Below are positions 1-7,229 of a stretch of 14,331 nucleotides of DNA, piece by piece. The translations under genes were made by a program, and so were the position numbers. Position 1 is the first letter of the stretch; the number at the start of each line of letters is the position of its first letter. The DNA lies in the NCBI GenBank assembly GCA_023433855.1, contig JAEYTV010000588.1:1-14331 (forward strand), given 5' to 3'. The notes under the pieces were generated by a model that was not told where the DNA came from, searched no databases, and was given only the letters and a program-made list of their open reading frames with translations. Source of the stretch: Pseudomonadota bacterium. GTDB taxonomy: Bacteria > Pseudomonadota > Alphaproteobacteria > Rhizobiales > Rhizobiaceae.

Positions 1-972
1 GAGATCGAGGCGATGGTGGCTTTCGAGGCTGCTCTTGCGAAAGCCGAGGCGGAATGCGGCGTCGTTCCGGGGGAGGCCGCAGCCCGGATCGAAAGTGTCT
101 GCACCGCGTTCCGGCCGGACATGGGCGGGCTGAGACGCGGGACCGCTCGTGACGGCATCGTTGTCGCGGAGCTGGTGAAGCAGCTTCGCCAGGCCGTCGG
201 CGGGGATGCAGCCGAATACGTCCACTTTGGCGCGACCAGCCAGGATGTCATCGATACGGCGCTGATGATCCGCCTCCGACGGGTCGCCGACATCTTCCTT
301 GCGCGTCTTTCGGGCCTGGACGCCGCCTTCGCGGACCTCCACGGCAGGTTCGGCCATAGACCTTTGATGGGTTATACCCGCATGCAGGCCGCCATTCCGA
401 TCGTGGTCGGCGATCGCATCAATGCATGGCGCGAACCCCTGGCACGCCACCGCAAGAGGCTGGAGCTTTTTTCAACAAGCGGTCTTGTGCTGCAGTTCGG
501 CGGCCCGGCAGGAACGCTCGACAAGCTCGGCGACAAGGCGGACGTCGTGCGGCAGGCCCTTGCCCGCGAGCTGTCGCTTTCCGACGTGCCGCAATGGCAA
601 AGCCAGCGCGACCGTCTAGCGGAGCTCGCCGGTCTCCTCGCCCTGATCTCCGGCACCTTGGGCAAGCTTGGTCAGGATGTGGCTCTTCTCGCGCAGATGG
701 GCGAGGAAATCGAACTGGCGGGTGGGGGCGGTTCGTCGGCCATGGCCCACAAACAGAATCCGGTCACTGCGGAAGTGCTGGTCTCGCTTGCCCGTTTCAA
801 CGCGGTGCAAAGTTCCGGCATGCAGCAGGCAATGGTCCATGAGCAGGAACGGTCCGGGGCTGCCTGGACGCTGGAATGGCTGGTCCTGCCGCCCCTGGTG
901 ATGGCGACCGGAGCCGCCTTGCGGCTCGGGGCGGAACTCCTTGGCAATATCCGTTCGCTCGGGAGACCCTGA
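1..972 (+). CDS. pcaB: 3-carboxy-cis,cis-muconate cycloisomerase, 5'-truncated by window edge
   Basis: Cytoplasmic enzyme of the protocatechuate branch of the beta-ketoadipate pathway; it cyclises 3-carboxy-cis,cis-muconate to 4-carboxymuconolactone. The frame is open to base 1, so the N-terminus (probably about 30 residues) lies outside the window; the ATG at 13 is internal. It belongs to the fumarase/aspartase/argininosuccinate lyase superfamily: the conserved early HFGATSQDVIDTA block is at about 226-264, and the signature loop GGSSAMAHKQNP is at 727-762. The tail MVHEQERSGAAWTLEWLVLP is typical of PcaB and separates it from adenylosuccinate lyase. The residue after the signature Met is Ala (745-747) where most members have Pro. 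The PROSITE-type pattern as I recall it tolerates any residue there, so activity is likely retained. In rhizobia pcaB is commonly the last gene of pcaDCHGB, which fits a pca operon entering from the left. Confidence 0.9.
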   Translation, partial: EIEAMVAFEAALAKAEAECGVVPGEAAARIESVCTAFRPDMGGLRRGTARDGIVVAELVKQLRQAVGGDAAEYVHFGATSQDVIDTALMIRLRRVADIFLARLSGLDAAFADLHGRFGHRPLMGYTRMQAAIPIVVGDRINAWREPLARHRKRLELFSTSGLVLQFGGPAGTLDKLGDKADVVRQALARELSLSDVPQWQSQRDRLAELAGLLALISGTLGKLGQDVALLAQMGEEIELAGGGGSSAMAHKQNPVTAEVLVSLARFNAVQSSGMQQAMVHEQERSGAAWTLEWLVLPPLVMATGAALRLGAELLGNIRSLGRP

Positions 973-1113
973 ACTTACCTCAACTCCCGGAAAGTTCGCC
1001 GTTTTCATGACCGCCCTGACCGATGGTTTCGCTTTACATCACCGCTCCCGATGCATACGCCAGACAGGATGTGGAGTCGTGTGCCCGGGACGCGCGGGCT
1101 TAAGGGAGGTCCC

Positions 1114-2289
1114 ATGACGAAGTTCCTGATGTGGGCCATTGCGCTGGCCATGTGGTCCACCAGCGTCCATGCCGAGGTCGTGAGGATAGGCGTGATCGGC
1201 CCGTTCTCAGGCCCGTTCGCGCTGTTCGGAAAGAACTTCAAGGCTGGCATAGACGCCTGGCTGGCGGTGAACGGCAACAAGATTGGCGACCACGAAGTCG
1301 AGTTCGTCTATCGCGACGTGCCTCAGGCCGACCCCGCACGCGCCAAGTCGCTGGCCCAGGAGCTCATCGTGAGGGAACGAGTCCAGTACCTCTCCGGCTT
1401 CTATTTCACGCCTGATGCCATGGCCGCAACACCGTTGCTGAAACAGGGGGGCGTGCCGATGGTCGTGATGAATGCCGCAACCTCGGCAATCGTTACGGCG
1501 AGCCCCTACGTGGTGCGGACGTCCTTCACCATGTGGCAGAACACGACGCCTATCGCGAAGGTGGCAAGGGATCAGGGAGTGGCCAGCGTGATCACGCTGG
1601 TGTCGGACTACGGCCCCGGCCTCGATGCTGAAAGTGCCTTCCGGACCGCGTTTGAACAGGAGGGGGGCAGGGTCGTCGAAGCGATCCGCATGCCGCTTTC
1701 CACCAATGATTTCGCCCCGCTGATGCAGCGGGTCAAGGACTCTGGAGCGCAGGCGCTTTTCGCCTTTCTGCCGTCCGGACCGCCGACCCTTGCTTTCGTC
1801 AAGGCCTACAATGACAACGGCCTGAAGGCGGCGGGCGTCAGGTTCTTCGCAACCGGCGACCTCACCCCGGAATCGGACCTGCCGGCTCTCGGTGATGCGG
1901 CGTTGGGCCTCACCACGACCTATCACTACTCCGTCTCTCACGACTCGCCGGAAAACAAAACCTTCGTCGCGGCGGCAGAACGGGCGATCGGCAATCCAGA
2001 GGAACTCACCTTCCCCGCCGTGGGCGCTTACGACGGCATGTACGTCATTTCGAAGATGATAGAGGCGACCGACGGCAGGAAGGACGCGGAGACCGCCGTC
2101 GAGGCGGTCAAGGGCTTGAGCTGGATCAGCCCGCGCGGCCCCGTGAGCATCGATCCCGAAACCCGCCATATCACCCAGAACGTCTACCTGCGCGAAGTGG
2201 CCAGGGATCCATCCGGTAAATATTACAACAAGGAGATCCAGACCTTCGAAAAGCAGACCGACCCAGGCCTCCTGTCGGCGAAAAAATGA
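1114..2289 (+). CDS. Branched-chain/aromatic-type ABC transporter periplasmic substrate-binding protein
   Basis: Predicted periplasmic solute receptor of the type I (LivJ-like) family, 391 aa. An N-terminal signal peptide (residues 1-20, positively charged start then a hydrophobic core, cleavage after SVHA) precedes a mature part opening with VVRIGVIGPFSGPFALFG, the classic first strand and ligand loop of this family. The middle segment ITLVSDYGPGLDAESAF is the usual start of the second lobe. The ATG at 1114 is chosen over an upstream in-frame ATG at 1051 because AAGGGAGGT lies at 1102-1110 directly before it and the signal peptide begins there. No LivH/M/G/F-type permease or ATPase adjoins it: pcaB is upstream and modA downstream. 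It therefore either serves a transporter encoded elsewhere or is an orphan receptor. Its place behind pcaB makes an aromatic acid or aromatic-derived ligand attractive, but nothing visible proves the ligand. Confidence 0.85.
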   Translation: MTKFLMWAIALAMWSTSVHAEVVRIGVIGPFSGPFALFGKNFKAGIDAWLAVNGNKIGDHEVEFVYRDVPQADPARAKSLAQELIVRERVQYLSGFYFTPDAMAATPLLKQGGVPMVVMNAATSAIVTASPYVVRTSFTMWQNTTPIAKVARDQGVASVITLVSDYGPGLDAESAFRTAFEQEGGRVVEAIRMPLSTNDFAPLMQRVKDSGAQALFAFLPSGPPTLAFVKAYNDNGLKAAGVRFFATGDLTPESDLPALGDAALGLTTTYHYSVSHDSPENKTFVAAAERAIGNPEELTFPAVGAYDGMYVISKMIEATDGRKDAETAVEAVKGLSWISPRGPVSIDPETRHITQNVYLREVARDPSGKYYNKEIQTFEKQTDPGLLSAKK

Positions 2290-2484
2290 AGGTTTCCCCC
2301 GTCGCCCGCTGCATCTTGCCCTGACAAGCGCCCGATGCGCTGACGCGGTCGACTATTCCAGATCGCGAGCCGTTCCTTTGTGGCCGATGAGGGAGGCTGA
2401 TCGTCGCAGGATCGTGCGAAACAGGTCGTTCCCGGATGCTTTCGACGACGGCAGGTCTCCGACCGGCAGTTCTGAAGGACCTTT

Positions 2485-2508
2485 CGCGATATCTGTAGAA
2501 ATATAACG
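2485..2508 (+). promoter_or_regulatory. Putative ModE operator (Mo-box) upstream of modABC
   Basis: An imperfect inverted repeat has left arm CGCGATAT (2485-2492), an 8-bp spacer, and right arm ATATAACG (2501-2508). The arms match at 6 of 8 positions. The 8-8-8 layout and the CGNNATAT/ATATAACG arms are those I recall for the ModE operator at the E. coli modA promoter. A TATAAC hexamer (2502-2507), a plausible -10 box, lies within the right arm, so binding of molybdate-loaded ModE would block RNA polymerase. The site ends 64 bases before the modA start. No modE gene is in the window. The -35 region is weak. The rest of 2290-2572 shows no other supportable feature. Confidence 0.65.
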
Positions 2509-2572
2509 CTGGCCATGTTGCCGGAATCGAGATATTCGAGTGGATACTTCGTGCGGGTCCAGGGAGGGGTTT

Positions 2573-3355
2573 ATGGACGCAAGCCGACGTCACTGGATCA
2601 GGGACGCCATCTTCGCGGCGACGGTCGTTCTCCTGACTGCGAGCGCGCTTCCGCATGCCGCTGTAGCGCAAGAACGCTTGACCGTATTCGCCGCGGCAAG
2701 CCTGAAAAACGCACTCGACAATCTAAACAAATCGTGGACGGGGGAGGTCGCGGTATCCTACGCGTCGAGTTCCGCGCTCGCCAAACAGATAGAAATGGGC
2801 GCTCCCGCGGACCTGTTCATATCAGCCGACCTGGACTGGATGGCATATCTCTCCGAGAGGAAATTGCTCAAGGATGATACCGCTGCAAACCTTCTCGGTA
2901 ACCGGCTCGTGCTGGTCTCCGCCGAGGCGGATGCGCCAACAGTGGAGATAAAGCCCGGTTTTGGGCTCGCTCGTCTTCTCGGCGGCGGCAGGCTGGCCAT
3001 GGGCGAGCCCAATTCCGTGCCCGCCGGCAAGTACGGGAAGGCGGCACTGGAAAACCTGGGGGTCTGGCCTTCAGTGGAACGAAGCGTCGCTGGGGCCGAA
3101 AGCGTGAGGGCGGCGCTTGCCCTTGTTTCCCGAGGGGAGGCGCCTTACGGAATTGTCTATCAGACGGATGCTGCGGCCGAACCAGGCGTCAAAGTGGTCG
3201 GAGTGTTTCCATCAGACACGCATCCGCCAATCATCTACCCGGTCGCCGTCCTTGCGAGATCTCGATCGCCGGCTGCCACGGCCTATCTCGAGTTCCTTAC
3301 ATCCCCGGAAGCGGTTCCCTACTTCGAGAAGGAAGGCTTTACCGTTCTGAAGTAA
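2573..3355 (+). CDS. modA: Molybdate ABC transporter, periplasmic molybdate-binding protein
   Basis: Periplasmic receptor that captures molybdate (also tungstate) and delivers it to ModB/ModC; 260 aa, the usual length. A Tat-unlike Sec signal peptide spans residues 1-32 (cleavage after AAVA). The mature protein starts with LTVFAAASLKNAL; Ser43 in AAASL, the SSSALA loop near residues 65-70, the VPAG turn (149-152) and Tyr196 in GIVYQTDA correspond to the oxyanion-binding positions of ModA. PADLFISAD (79-87) is also diagnostic. The ATG at 2573 is preferred over a GTG at 2540 because GGGAGGGG (2562-2569) lies just before it and the signal peptide has normal length from there. It is first of three co-directional mod genes and is probably repressed by ModE-molybdate through the inverted repeat at 2485-2508. 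Confidence 0.95.
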   Translation: MDASRRHWIRDAIFAATVVLLTASALPHAAVAQERLTVFAAASLKNALDNLNKSWTGEVAVSYASSSALAKQIEMGAPADLFISADLDWMAYLSERKLLKDDTAANLLGNRLVLVSAEADAPTVEIKPGFGLARLLGGGRLAMGEPNSVPAGKYGKAALENLGVWPSVERSVAGAESVRAALALVSRGEAPYGIVYQTDAAAEPGVKVVGVFPSDTHPPIIYPVAVLARSRSPAATAYLEFLTSPEAVPYFEKEGFTVLK

Positions 3356-3406
3356 AGGGATTGGTCTGATGCCTGCACGACAGAACCGTTGACGATTGAG
3401 GTCTCT

Positions 3407-4108
3407 TTGGACTGGCTGACCCTGAGCGAGGAGGAATGGACCGCAGTGAGGCTGAGCCTCTGGGTTTCCGCCATTGCGATGATCGTCAGCCTGCCTTTCG
3501 GCATCCTCGTCGCATATATGCTGGCGCGCGGCAGATTCTGGGGCAAATGGGTCCTGAACGGCCTGGTGCACTTGCCGCTGATCCTGCCACCGGTCGTGAC
3601 CGGCTTCATACTGCTGGTCCTTTTCGGACGCCGCGGACCCATTGGCGCCTTTCTCGAAGAGTATTTCGGGATCGTCTTCTCGTTCCGCTGGACGGGAGCG
3701 GCACTTGCGTGCGGCGTAATGGGCTTTCCCTTGATGGTCCGCTCCATCCGCTTGTCGATAGAGGCCGTTGATCGCAAGCTGGAGGACGCCGCCGGGACGC
3801 TCGGAGCCAGTCCCGCCTGGGTTTTCACAAGCGTGACATTGCCCCTGATGGCGCCCGGGATCATCGCGGGCATGATCCTGTCCTTCGCGAAGGCGATGGG
3901 CGAGTTTGGCGCAACGATCACGTTCGTTTCCAACATCCCGGGAGAAACCCAGACCCTGTCGGCTGCGATATACACCTTCACCCAGGTTCCAGGCGGAGAC
4001 GCGGGCGCCATGCGGTTGACCTTGGTTGCAATAGCCATTTCCTTTGCAGCGCTGCTGGCGTCCGAGTTCATGGCGCAACTGGTTGGCCGGAAGGTTGACA
4101 TGGAATGA
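3407..4108 (+). CDS. modB: Molybdate ABC transporter, inner-membrane permease
   Basis: Membrane-spanning subunit of the ModABC importer, 233 aa from the start used here, with about five hydrophobic helices. The LILPPVVTGF segment and the cytoplasmic EAA loop EDAAGTLGASPAWVF (residues 126-140), which docks on ModC, are typical of ModB. The closing part AKAMGEFGATITFVSNIPG is likewise a ModB hallmark. No ATG is available near the N-terminus. TTG at 3407 follows a GAGG (3398-3401) at 5-nt spacing and gives DWLTLSEEEW, the usual ModB beginning; a TTG at 3389 would add six residues but has no clear ribosome-binding site. The stop overlaps the modC start (ATGA at 4105-4108), indicating translational coupling. 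Confidence 0.93.
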   Translation: MDWLTLSEEEWTAVRLSLWVSAIAMIVSLPFGILVAYMLARGRFWGKWVLNGLVHLPLILPPVVTGFILLVLFGRRGPIGAFLEEYFGIVFSFRWTGAALACGVMGFPLMVRSIRLSIEAVDRKLEDAAGTLGASPAWVFTSVTLPLMAPGIIAGMILSFAKAMGEFGATITFVSNIPGETQTLSAAIYTFTQVPGGDAGAMRLTLVAIAISFAALLASEFMAQLVGRKVDME

Positions 4109-5178
4109 CGTTGTTCGTCGAAGCGAAGCAACGGCTGGGCGATTTCCTGCTGGATGCGGGGTTTACGTCCACAACCGGGGTGACGGCGCTTTTTGGGCCC
4201 TCCGGCTCCGGCAAGACCTCTCTGATACGAGTGGTCGCAGGGCTATCGCGCCCCGACGCCGGCCGCCTCATCCTCGACGGCGAAACACTCCTCGATACGC
4301 AGGATGGAGTTTTCGTCCCCAAGCACCGGCGGCGGTTTGGTTATGTGTTCCAGGAGGCACGACTCTTCCCACACCTGAACGTATGGCAGAACCTCAGCTA
4401 TGGCCGATGGTTCGCACCACGGCATTTGCGTCATCAGAACTTCGACCGTGTGGTCGAGCTCCTCGGTCTCGGCGGATTGCTTCATCGGCGGCCAGCCCGG
4501 TTGTCCGGCGGGGAGAAGCAGCGAGTGGCCATCGGACGGGCTCTCCTGTCTTCGCCGAGATTGCTCCTCATGGACGAACCCCTGACGGGTCTCGATGACG
4601 ATCGCAAGGCAGAAATCCTCCCTTATCTCGAACGTTTGCGGGACGAAAGCCGGGTACCGATCATCTATGTGAGCCACTCGGTCGCCGAAGTGAGCCGTCT
4701 TGCCGACCATGTCGTCATGATGCGCGATGGCCGGGTCCAGGCAGCCGGACGGCCCAAAGACGTCCTGGGGACATTTCCTTCTCTGTCCGACGAGAGAGGC
4801 GGTTCGGGTGTCGTGCTCTTCGGCATCGTCGAAACGGTCGATGAAGCGCATCAGCTGGCGACCGTTCGATTGTCGTCAGGCCATCTGATCCTGCCCACTG
4901 GTCACCTTCAGGTGGGACGTTCCGCGAGAATGCACATCCCGGAACGCGACGTCCTTGTGGCGACCAGGCGCCCCGAAGGCTTGAGCGCCCTCAACATCCT
5001 TGAAGGCCGGATCCTGGCATTGGAGCTGCCCGGGGACGGAACGATCAGAGTCCGGATCGAGTGTGGGGGAGATACCGTGCTCGCCCGCATAACAGCGCTT
5101 TCGGCCGAGCGCCTGAAGCTCGAACAGGACATGCCGGTCTTCGCAATCGTCAAGACGGTTGCCCTGGAGCAACAGTAG
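4105..5178 (+). CDS. modC: Molybdate ABC transporter, ATP-binding protein
   Basis: Cytoplasmic ATPase that powers ModB, 357 aa. Visible in order: Walker A GPSGSGKT (residues 31-38), Q-loop FQE (Gln83), ABC signature LSGGEKQR (133-140), Walker B LLLMDEP (153-159), D-loop following it, and the switch His191 in YVSHS. After residue about 290 the SALNILEGRI block opens a single C-terminal Mop/TOBE domain, the molybdate-sensing domain of ModC, which allows feedback inhibition by bound oxyanion. The linker before it, about residues 230-290, matches the extended regulatory region of the family. The gene overlaps modB by four bases and ends the mod operon; no convincing terminator follows. The next gene starts 228 bases on with its own promoter. 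Confidence 0.95.
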   Translation: MTLFVEAKQRLGDFLLDAGFTSTTGVTALFGPSGSGKTSLIRVVAGLSRPDAGRLILDGETLLDTQDGVFVPKHRRRFGYVFQEARLFPHLNVWQNLSYGRWFAPRHLRHQNFDRVVELLGLGGLLHRRPARLSGGEKQRVAIGRALLSSPRLLLMDEPLTGLDDDRKAEILPYLERLRDESRVPIIYVSHSVAEVSRLADHVVMMRDGRVQAAGRPKDVLGTFPSLSDERGGSGVVLFGIVETVDEAHQLATVRLSSGHLILPTGHLQVGRSARMHIPERDVLVATRRPEGLSALNILEGRILALELPGDGTIRVRIECGGDTVLARITALSAERLKLEQDMPVFAIVKTVALEQQ

Positions 5179-5330
5179 GGAACACCGCCCATCTCCTCTC
5201 GCTCTCTGAAGGGATCGGCGGCTGCGCAGAGACCGTCGAGGGTCGAGGCCCCGAACGTCATGCGTCGAAATCGCCTGTCACACAGGGGGGAACATGGGCT
5301 GTTCTTCCCTGACCGCTATCTGCCTCGGAG

Positions 5331-5364
5331 GCGATTGACCGGTTGGTACAATCGCAGATTATAG
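5331..5364 (+). promoter_or_regulatory. Putative lacI-type gene promoter with overlapping inverted repeat
   Basis: A -35-like TTGACC (5335-5340) and a -10-like TTATAG (5359-5364) are separated by 18 bp and lie 42 bases before the regulator start at 5407. Over the -35 and spacer sits an inverted repeat, GCGATTG (5331-5337) and CAATCGC (5349-5355) with 11 bases between; the spacer includes the ACCGGT palindrome. The arrangement suits autoregulation or control by another factor. It does not resemble the 16-bp palindrome downstream of the gene, so a different protein, or looser recognition, would be needed. Confidence 0.45.
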
Positions 5365-5406
5365 GCTGAGTCTTTTCAGCAGCTGCGCCCCTGCCAAGGT
5401 AAGTTC

Positions 5407-6450
5407 ATGCCACCTCAAAGCCAAAAGAAGATGCGGGTCACTCTTCTAGACGTTGCAAGACATGCCAATGTCTCCCGCGCCACCGCGTCGCTCGTCATAC
5501 GCAAGAGCCCTCTCGTCGGCGCCGAAACCCGCGCCCGGGTAGAGACTGCGATCCGCGATCTAGGCTATATCTACAACATGGGCGCCGCACGGCTCCGGGC
5601 CGAGCGCAGTCATACGGTCGGCGTAATCGTGCCGAACCTCACGAACCCGTTTTTTGCCGAGCTTCTATCAGGTATCGAAGGTGTCATCGACGCGGCCGGG
5701 ATGGTCGTGATCGTGGCCAACAGCGGTGATGATGTGGAACGACAGGACGCCGTCGTGCAACGGCTGCGCGAACATGGCGTCGACGGAGTCATTCTCTGCC
5801 CGGCGGCCGGGACTAACCAAGACGTTCTCAAGCCTTCCGGGGGCTGGAGCCTGCCGGTGGTGCAAGTGCTGCGACACGCGTGGGACGAAAGAGACTATGC
5901 AGGGGTGGACTATGCAGGCGGAATGCGGCAGGCAGTCGGATATCTGACTACCTTGGGGCACCGCCGCATTGCCTTCGCCGTCCACGGGGCACCCCATTCG
6001 GCCTACCTCGAACGTGTCGATGGTTTCCGTAACGCTATGGCTCATGGCCGGGGCGAGCCCGGTTTGATCATCCGCGTGCCCCTCCAGACGTCCCAGATTC
6101 CGGCCTCTGCTCATCTGCTCTTCGACAACGGGGAAAAGCCGACGGCCGTCATATGCTTCAACGACGTCGTCGCACTCGGCCTCTCGGCGGGCCTTCATGA
6201 TCTCGGTTACAGACTGGGTGAGAACTTCTCGCTCGTCGGCTTTGACGATGTTGCCGAAGCCGACGTCATCCGTCCCCGTCTGACGTCGGTCTCCACCGCG
6301 CCCGTGACCATTGGCGAGAACGCGGCGCAGCTTCTGATAGAGCGGCTCGCCCAGCCGCACCTGCCGCCTCGCCGGGTAGTGCAGTCCACTGAGCTGCGTA
6401 TTCGTCAGTCCTGCGCACCGCTCAAGAACCCCGTCAGTTTTGCGCCCTGA
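5407..6450 (+). CDS. LacI-family transcriptional regulator of the downstream transport/catabolic operon
   Basis: DNA-binding repressor of 347 aa. An N-terminal LacI helix-turn-helix covers residues 12-32 (TLLDVARHANVSRATASLVI), with a recognition helix at about 23-30. The hinge helix AARLRAE follows near 60-66, and a periplasmic-binding-protein-like effector domain from about 71 begins THTVGVIVPNLTNPFFAEL-style and continues to near 335. Start: ATG at 5407 has AAGG at 5396-5399 (7-nt spacing); the later Met9 has no properly placed site. LacI regulators usually sense sugars, sugar acids or their phosphates. The gene lies 96 bases before the importer operon on the same strand, with a perfect CG-centred palindrome between, so local repression is the natural inference. 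The effector is unknown; transcription of the operon by readthrough from this gene is also possible since no terminator follows it. Confidence 0.9.
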   Translation: MPPQSQKKMRVTLLDVARHANVSRATASLVIRKSPLVGAETRARVETAIRDLGYIYNMGAARLRAERSHTVGVIVPNLTNPFFAELLSGIEGVIDAAGMVVIVANSGDDVERQDAVVQRLREHGVDGVILCPAAGTNQDVLKPSGGWSLPVVQVLRHAWDERDYAGVDYAGGMRQAVGYLTTLGHRRIAFAVHGAPHSAYLERVDGFRNAMAHGRGEPGLIIRVPLQTSQIPASAHLLFDNGEKPTAVICFNDVVALGLSAGLHDLGYRLGENFSLVGFDDVAEADVIRPRLTSVSTAPVTIGENAAQLLIERLAQPHLPPRRVVQSTELRIRQSCAPLKNPVSFAP

Positions 6451-6477
6451 ACGCGGTTGACGACGGCGGCCAAAGCT

Positions 6478-6493
6478 TTTAGATCGATCTAAA
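6478..6493 (+). promoter_or_regulatory. Perfect 16-bp palindrome, probable operator of the adjacent LacI-family regulator
   Basis: TTTAGATCGATCTAAA reads identically on both strands and is centred on a CG step, the hallmark of LacI-family operators. It lies 27 bases after the regulator's stop codon and 53 bases before the first importer gene. A possible -35 (TTGACG, 6457-6462) upstream would place the -10 inside the palindrome (weak TTAGAT, 6479-6484), so binding would occlude the promoter. I saw no second copy of this motif in the window. The promoter elements are weaker evidence than the palindrome itself. Confidence 0.75.
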
Positions 6494-6546
6494 GTAACAA
6501 TCGCGCAGCCGAGCCGCGCTGTAGGTGACCATCGGGAGGTCCAAGG

Positions 6547-7215
6547 TTGTACAGTCTCAATTTTGAGCCGGTGCTCGCCGGAATGGACAAGCTGCTTTAT
6601 GGCGCTTGGCTGACGATCCAGCTGTCGTGTTCCGCAATGGTCATCGGCCTTGTTGTTTCTGTCGCATGTGCTGCCGCGAAAACCTCGAATGTCGCGCCTT
6701 TGCGCTGGTTGATCGGTGCCTATGTCGAGATCATCCGCAACACTCCTTTCCTCGTTCAGATCTTCTTCATCTTCTTTGGCTTGCCGTCGCTCGGGCTGCG
6801 CTTGACCCCGAACGGAGCCGCACTGCTCGCGCTCGTGGTGAATTTCGGAGCCTATGGCACGGAGATCATCCGCGCCGGCATAGAGTCGATCCAGAAGGGG
6901 CAGGTAGAAGCCGGTACCGCGCTTGGGTTGTCCAGGCTGCAGATCTTCCGCTACATCATCATGAAGCCGGCGCTACGCACCGTCTATCCGTCGCTCACCA
7001 GCCAGTTCATCTACCTGATGCTGACCTCCAGTGTCGTGTCCGCCATTTCCGCAGATGATCTTGCCGCCGCGGGCAACGATCTGCAGTCGTCCACCTTCGC
7101 CAGTTTCGAAGTCTACATCGTCATCACGATCATGTATCTCGTCATGTCGGTCGGCTTTTCGACGATTTTCTCGGTGATCGAGAAGGCTGCCTTCAAGTAT
7201 CCGTTGAGCCGGTAA
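6547..7215 (+). CDS. PAAT-family ABC transporter permease (HisM/GlnP type), first subunit
   Basis: Inner-membrane subunit, 222 aa, of a polar-amino-acid-type importer. It shows the family block RNTPFLVQIFFIFFGLP (residues 64-80) and the EAA loop EAGTALGLSRLQIFRYI (121-137) that contacts the ATPase, with about five membrane segments. Start is a TTG at 6547 supported by GGGAGG (6534-6539) at 7-nt spacing; the next ATG at 6583 would cut into the first conserved segment. It pairs with the second permease 14 bases downstream, presumably as a heterodimer. The gene is first in the operon, directly behind the putative LacI operator. Substrate type is better judged from the receptor gene downstream than from this subunit. 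Confidence 0.92.
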   Translation: MYSLNFEPVLAGMDKLLYGAWLTIQLSCSAMVIGLVVSVACAAAKTSNVAPLRWLIGAYVEIIRNTPFLVQIFFIFFGLPSLGLRLTPNGAALLALVVNFGAYGTEIIRAGIESIQKGQVEAGTALGLSRLQIFRYIIMKPALRTVYPSLTSQFIYLMLTSSVVSAISADDLAAAGNDLQSSTFASFEVYIVITIMYLVMSVGFSTIFSVIEKAAFKYPLSR

Positions 7216-7229
7216 GGGGAGATCGACCA

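Noticed and set aside
745..747. Ala in place of the usual Pro in the PcaB signature loop, considered as an inactivating change
   Set aside because: The signature pattern I recall allows any residue here and the catalytic Ser, Met, Lys and Asn positions are intact, so there is no reason to call it a pseudogene.
1083..1099. Possible hairpin GCCCG/CGGGC just before the receptor ribosome-binding site
   Set aside because: A five-base stem in GC-rich DNA is expected by chance; no U tract and no riboswitch-like conservation can be seen.
1207..2169. Long minus-strand open frame (320 codons) antisense to the LivJ-like receptor
   Set aside because: The plus-strand frame has a signal peptide, a ribosome-binding site and family motifs. 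The antisense product is rich in His, Arg and Gly without any domain and is a by-product of GC-biased codons.
3212..4131. Two overlapping minus-strand open frames (288 and 270 codons) antisense to modB
   Set aside because: They overlap each other and modB, lack hydrophobic or domain patterns, and modB is unambiguous by its EAA loop and ModB motifs.
5260..5364. Small plus-strand frame (34 codons) upstream of the LacI-type gene
   Set aside because: No ribosome-binding site, Arg-rich composition, and it runs across the proposed promoter of the regulator gene.
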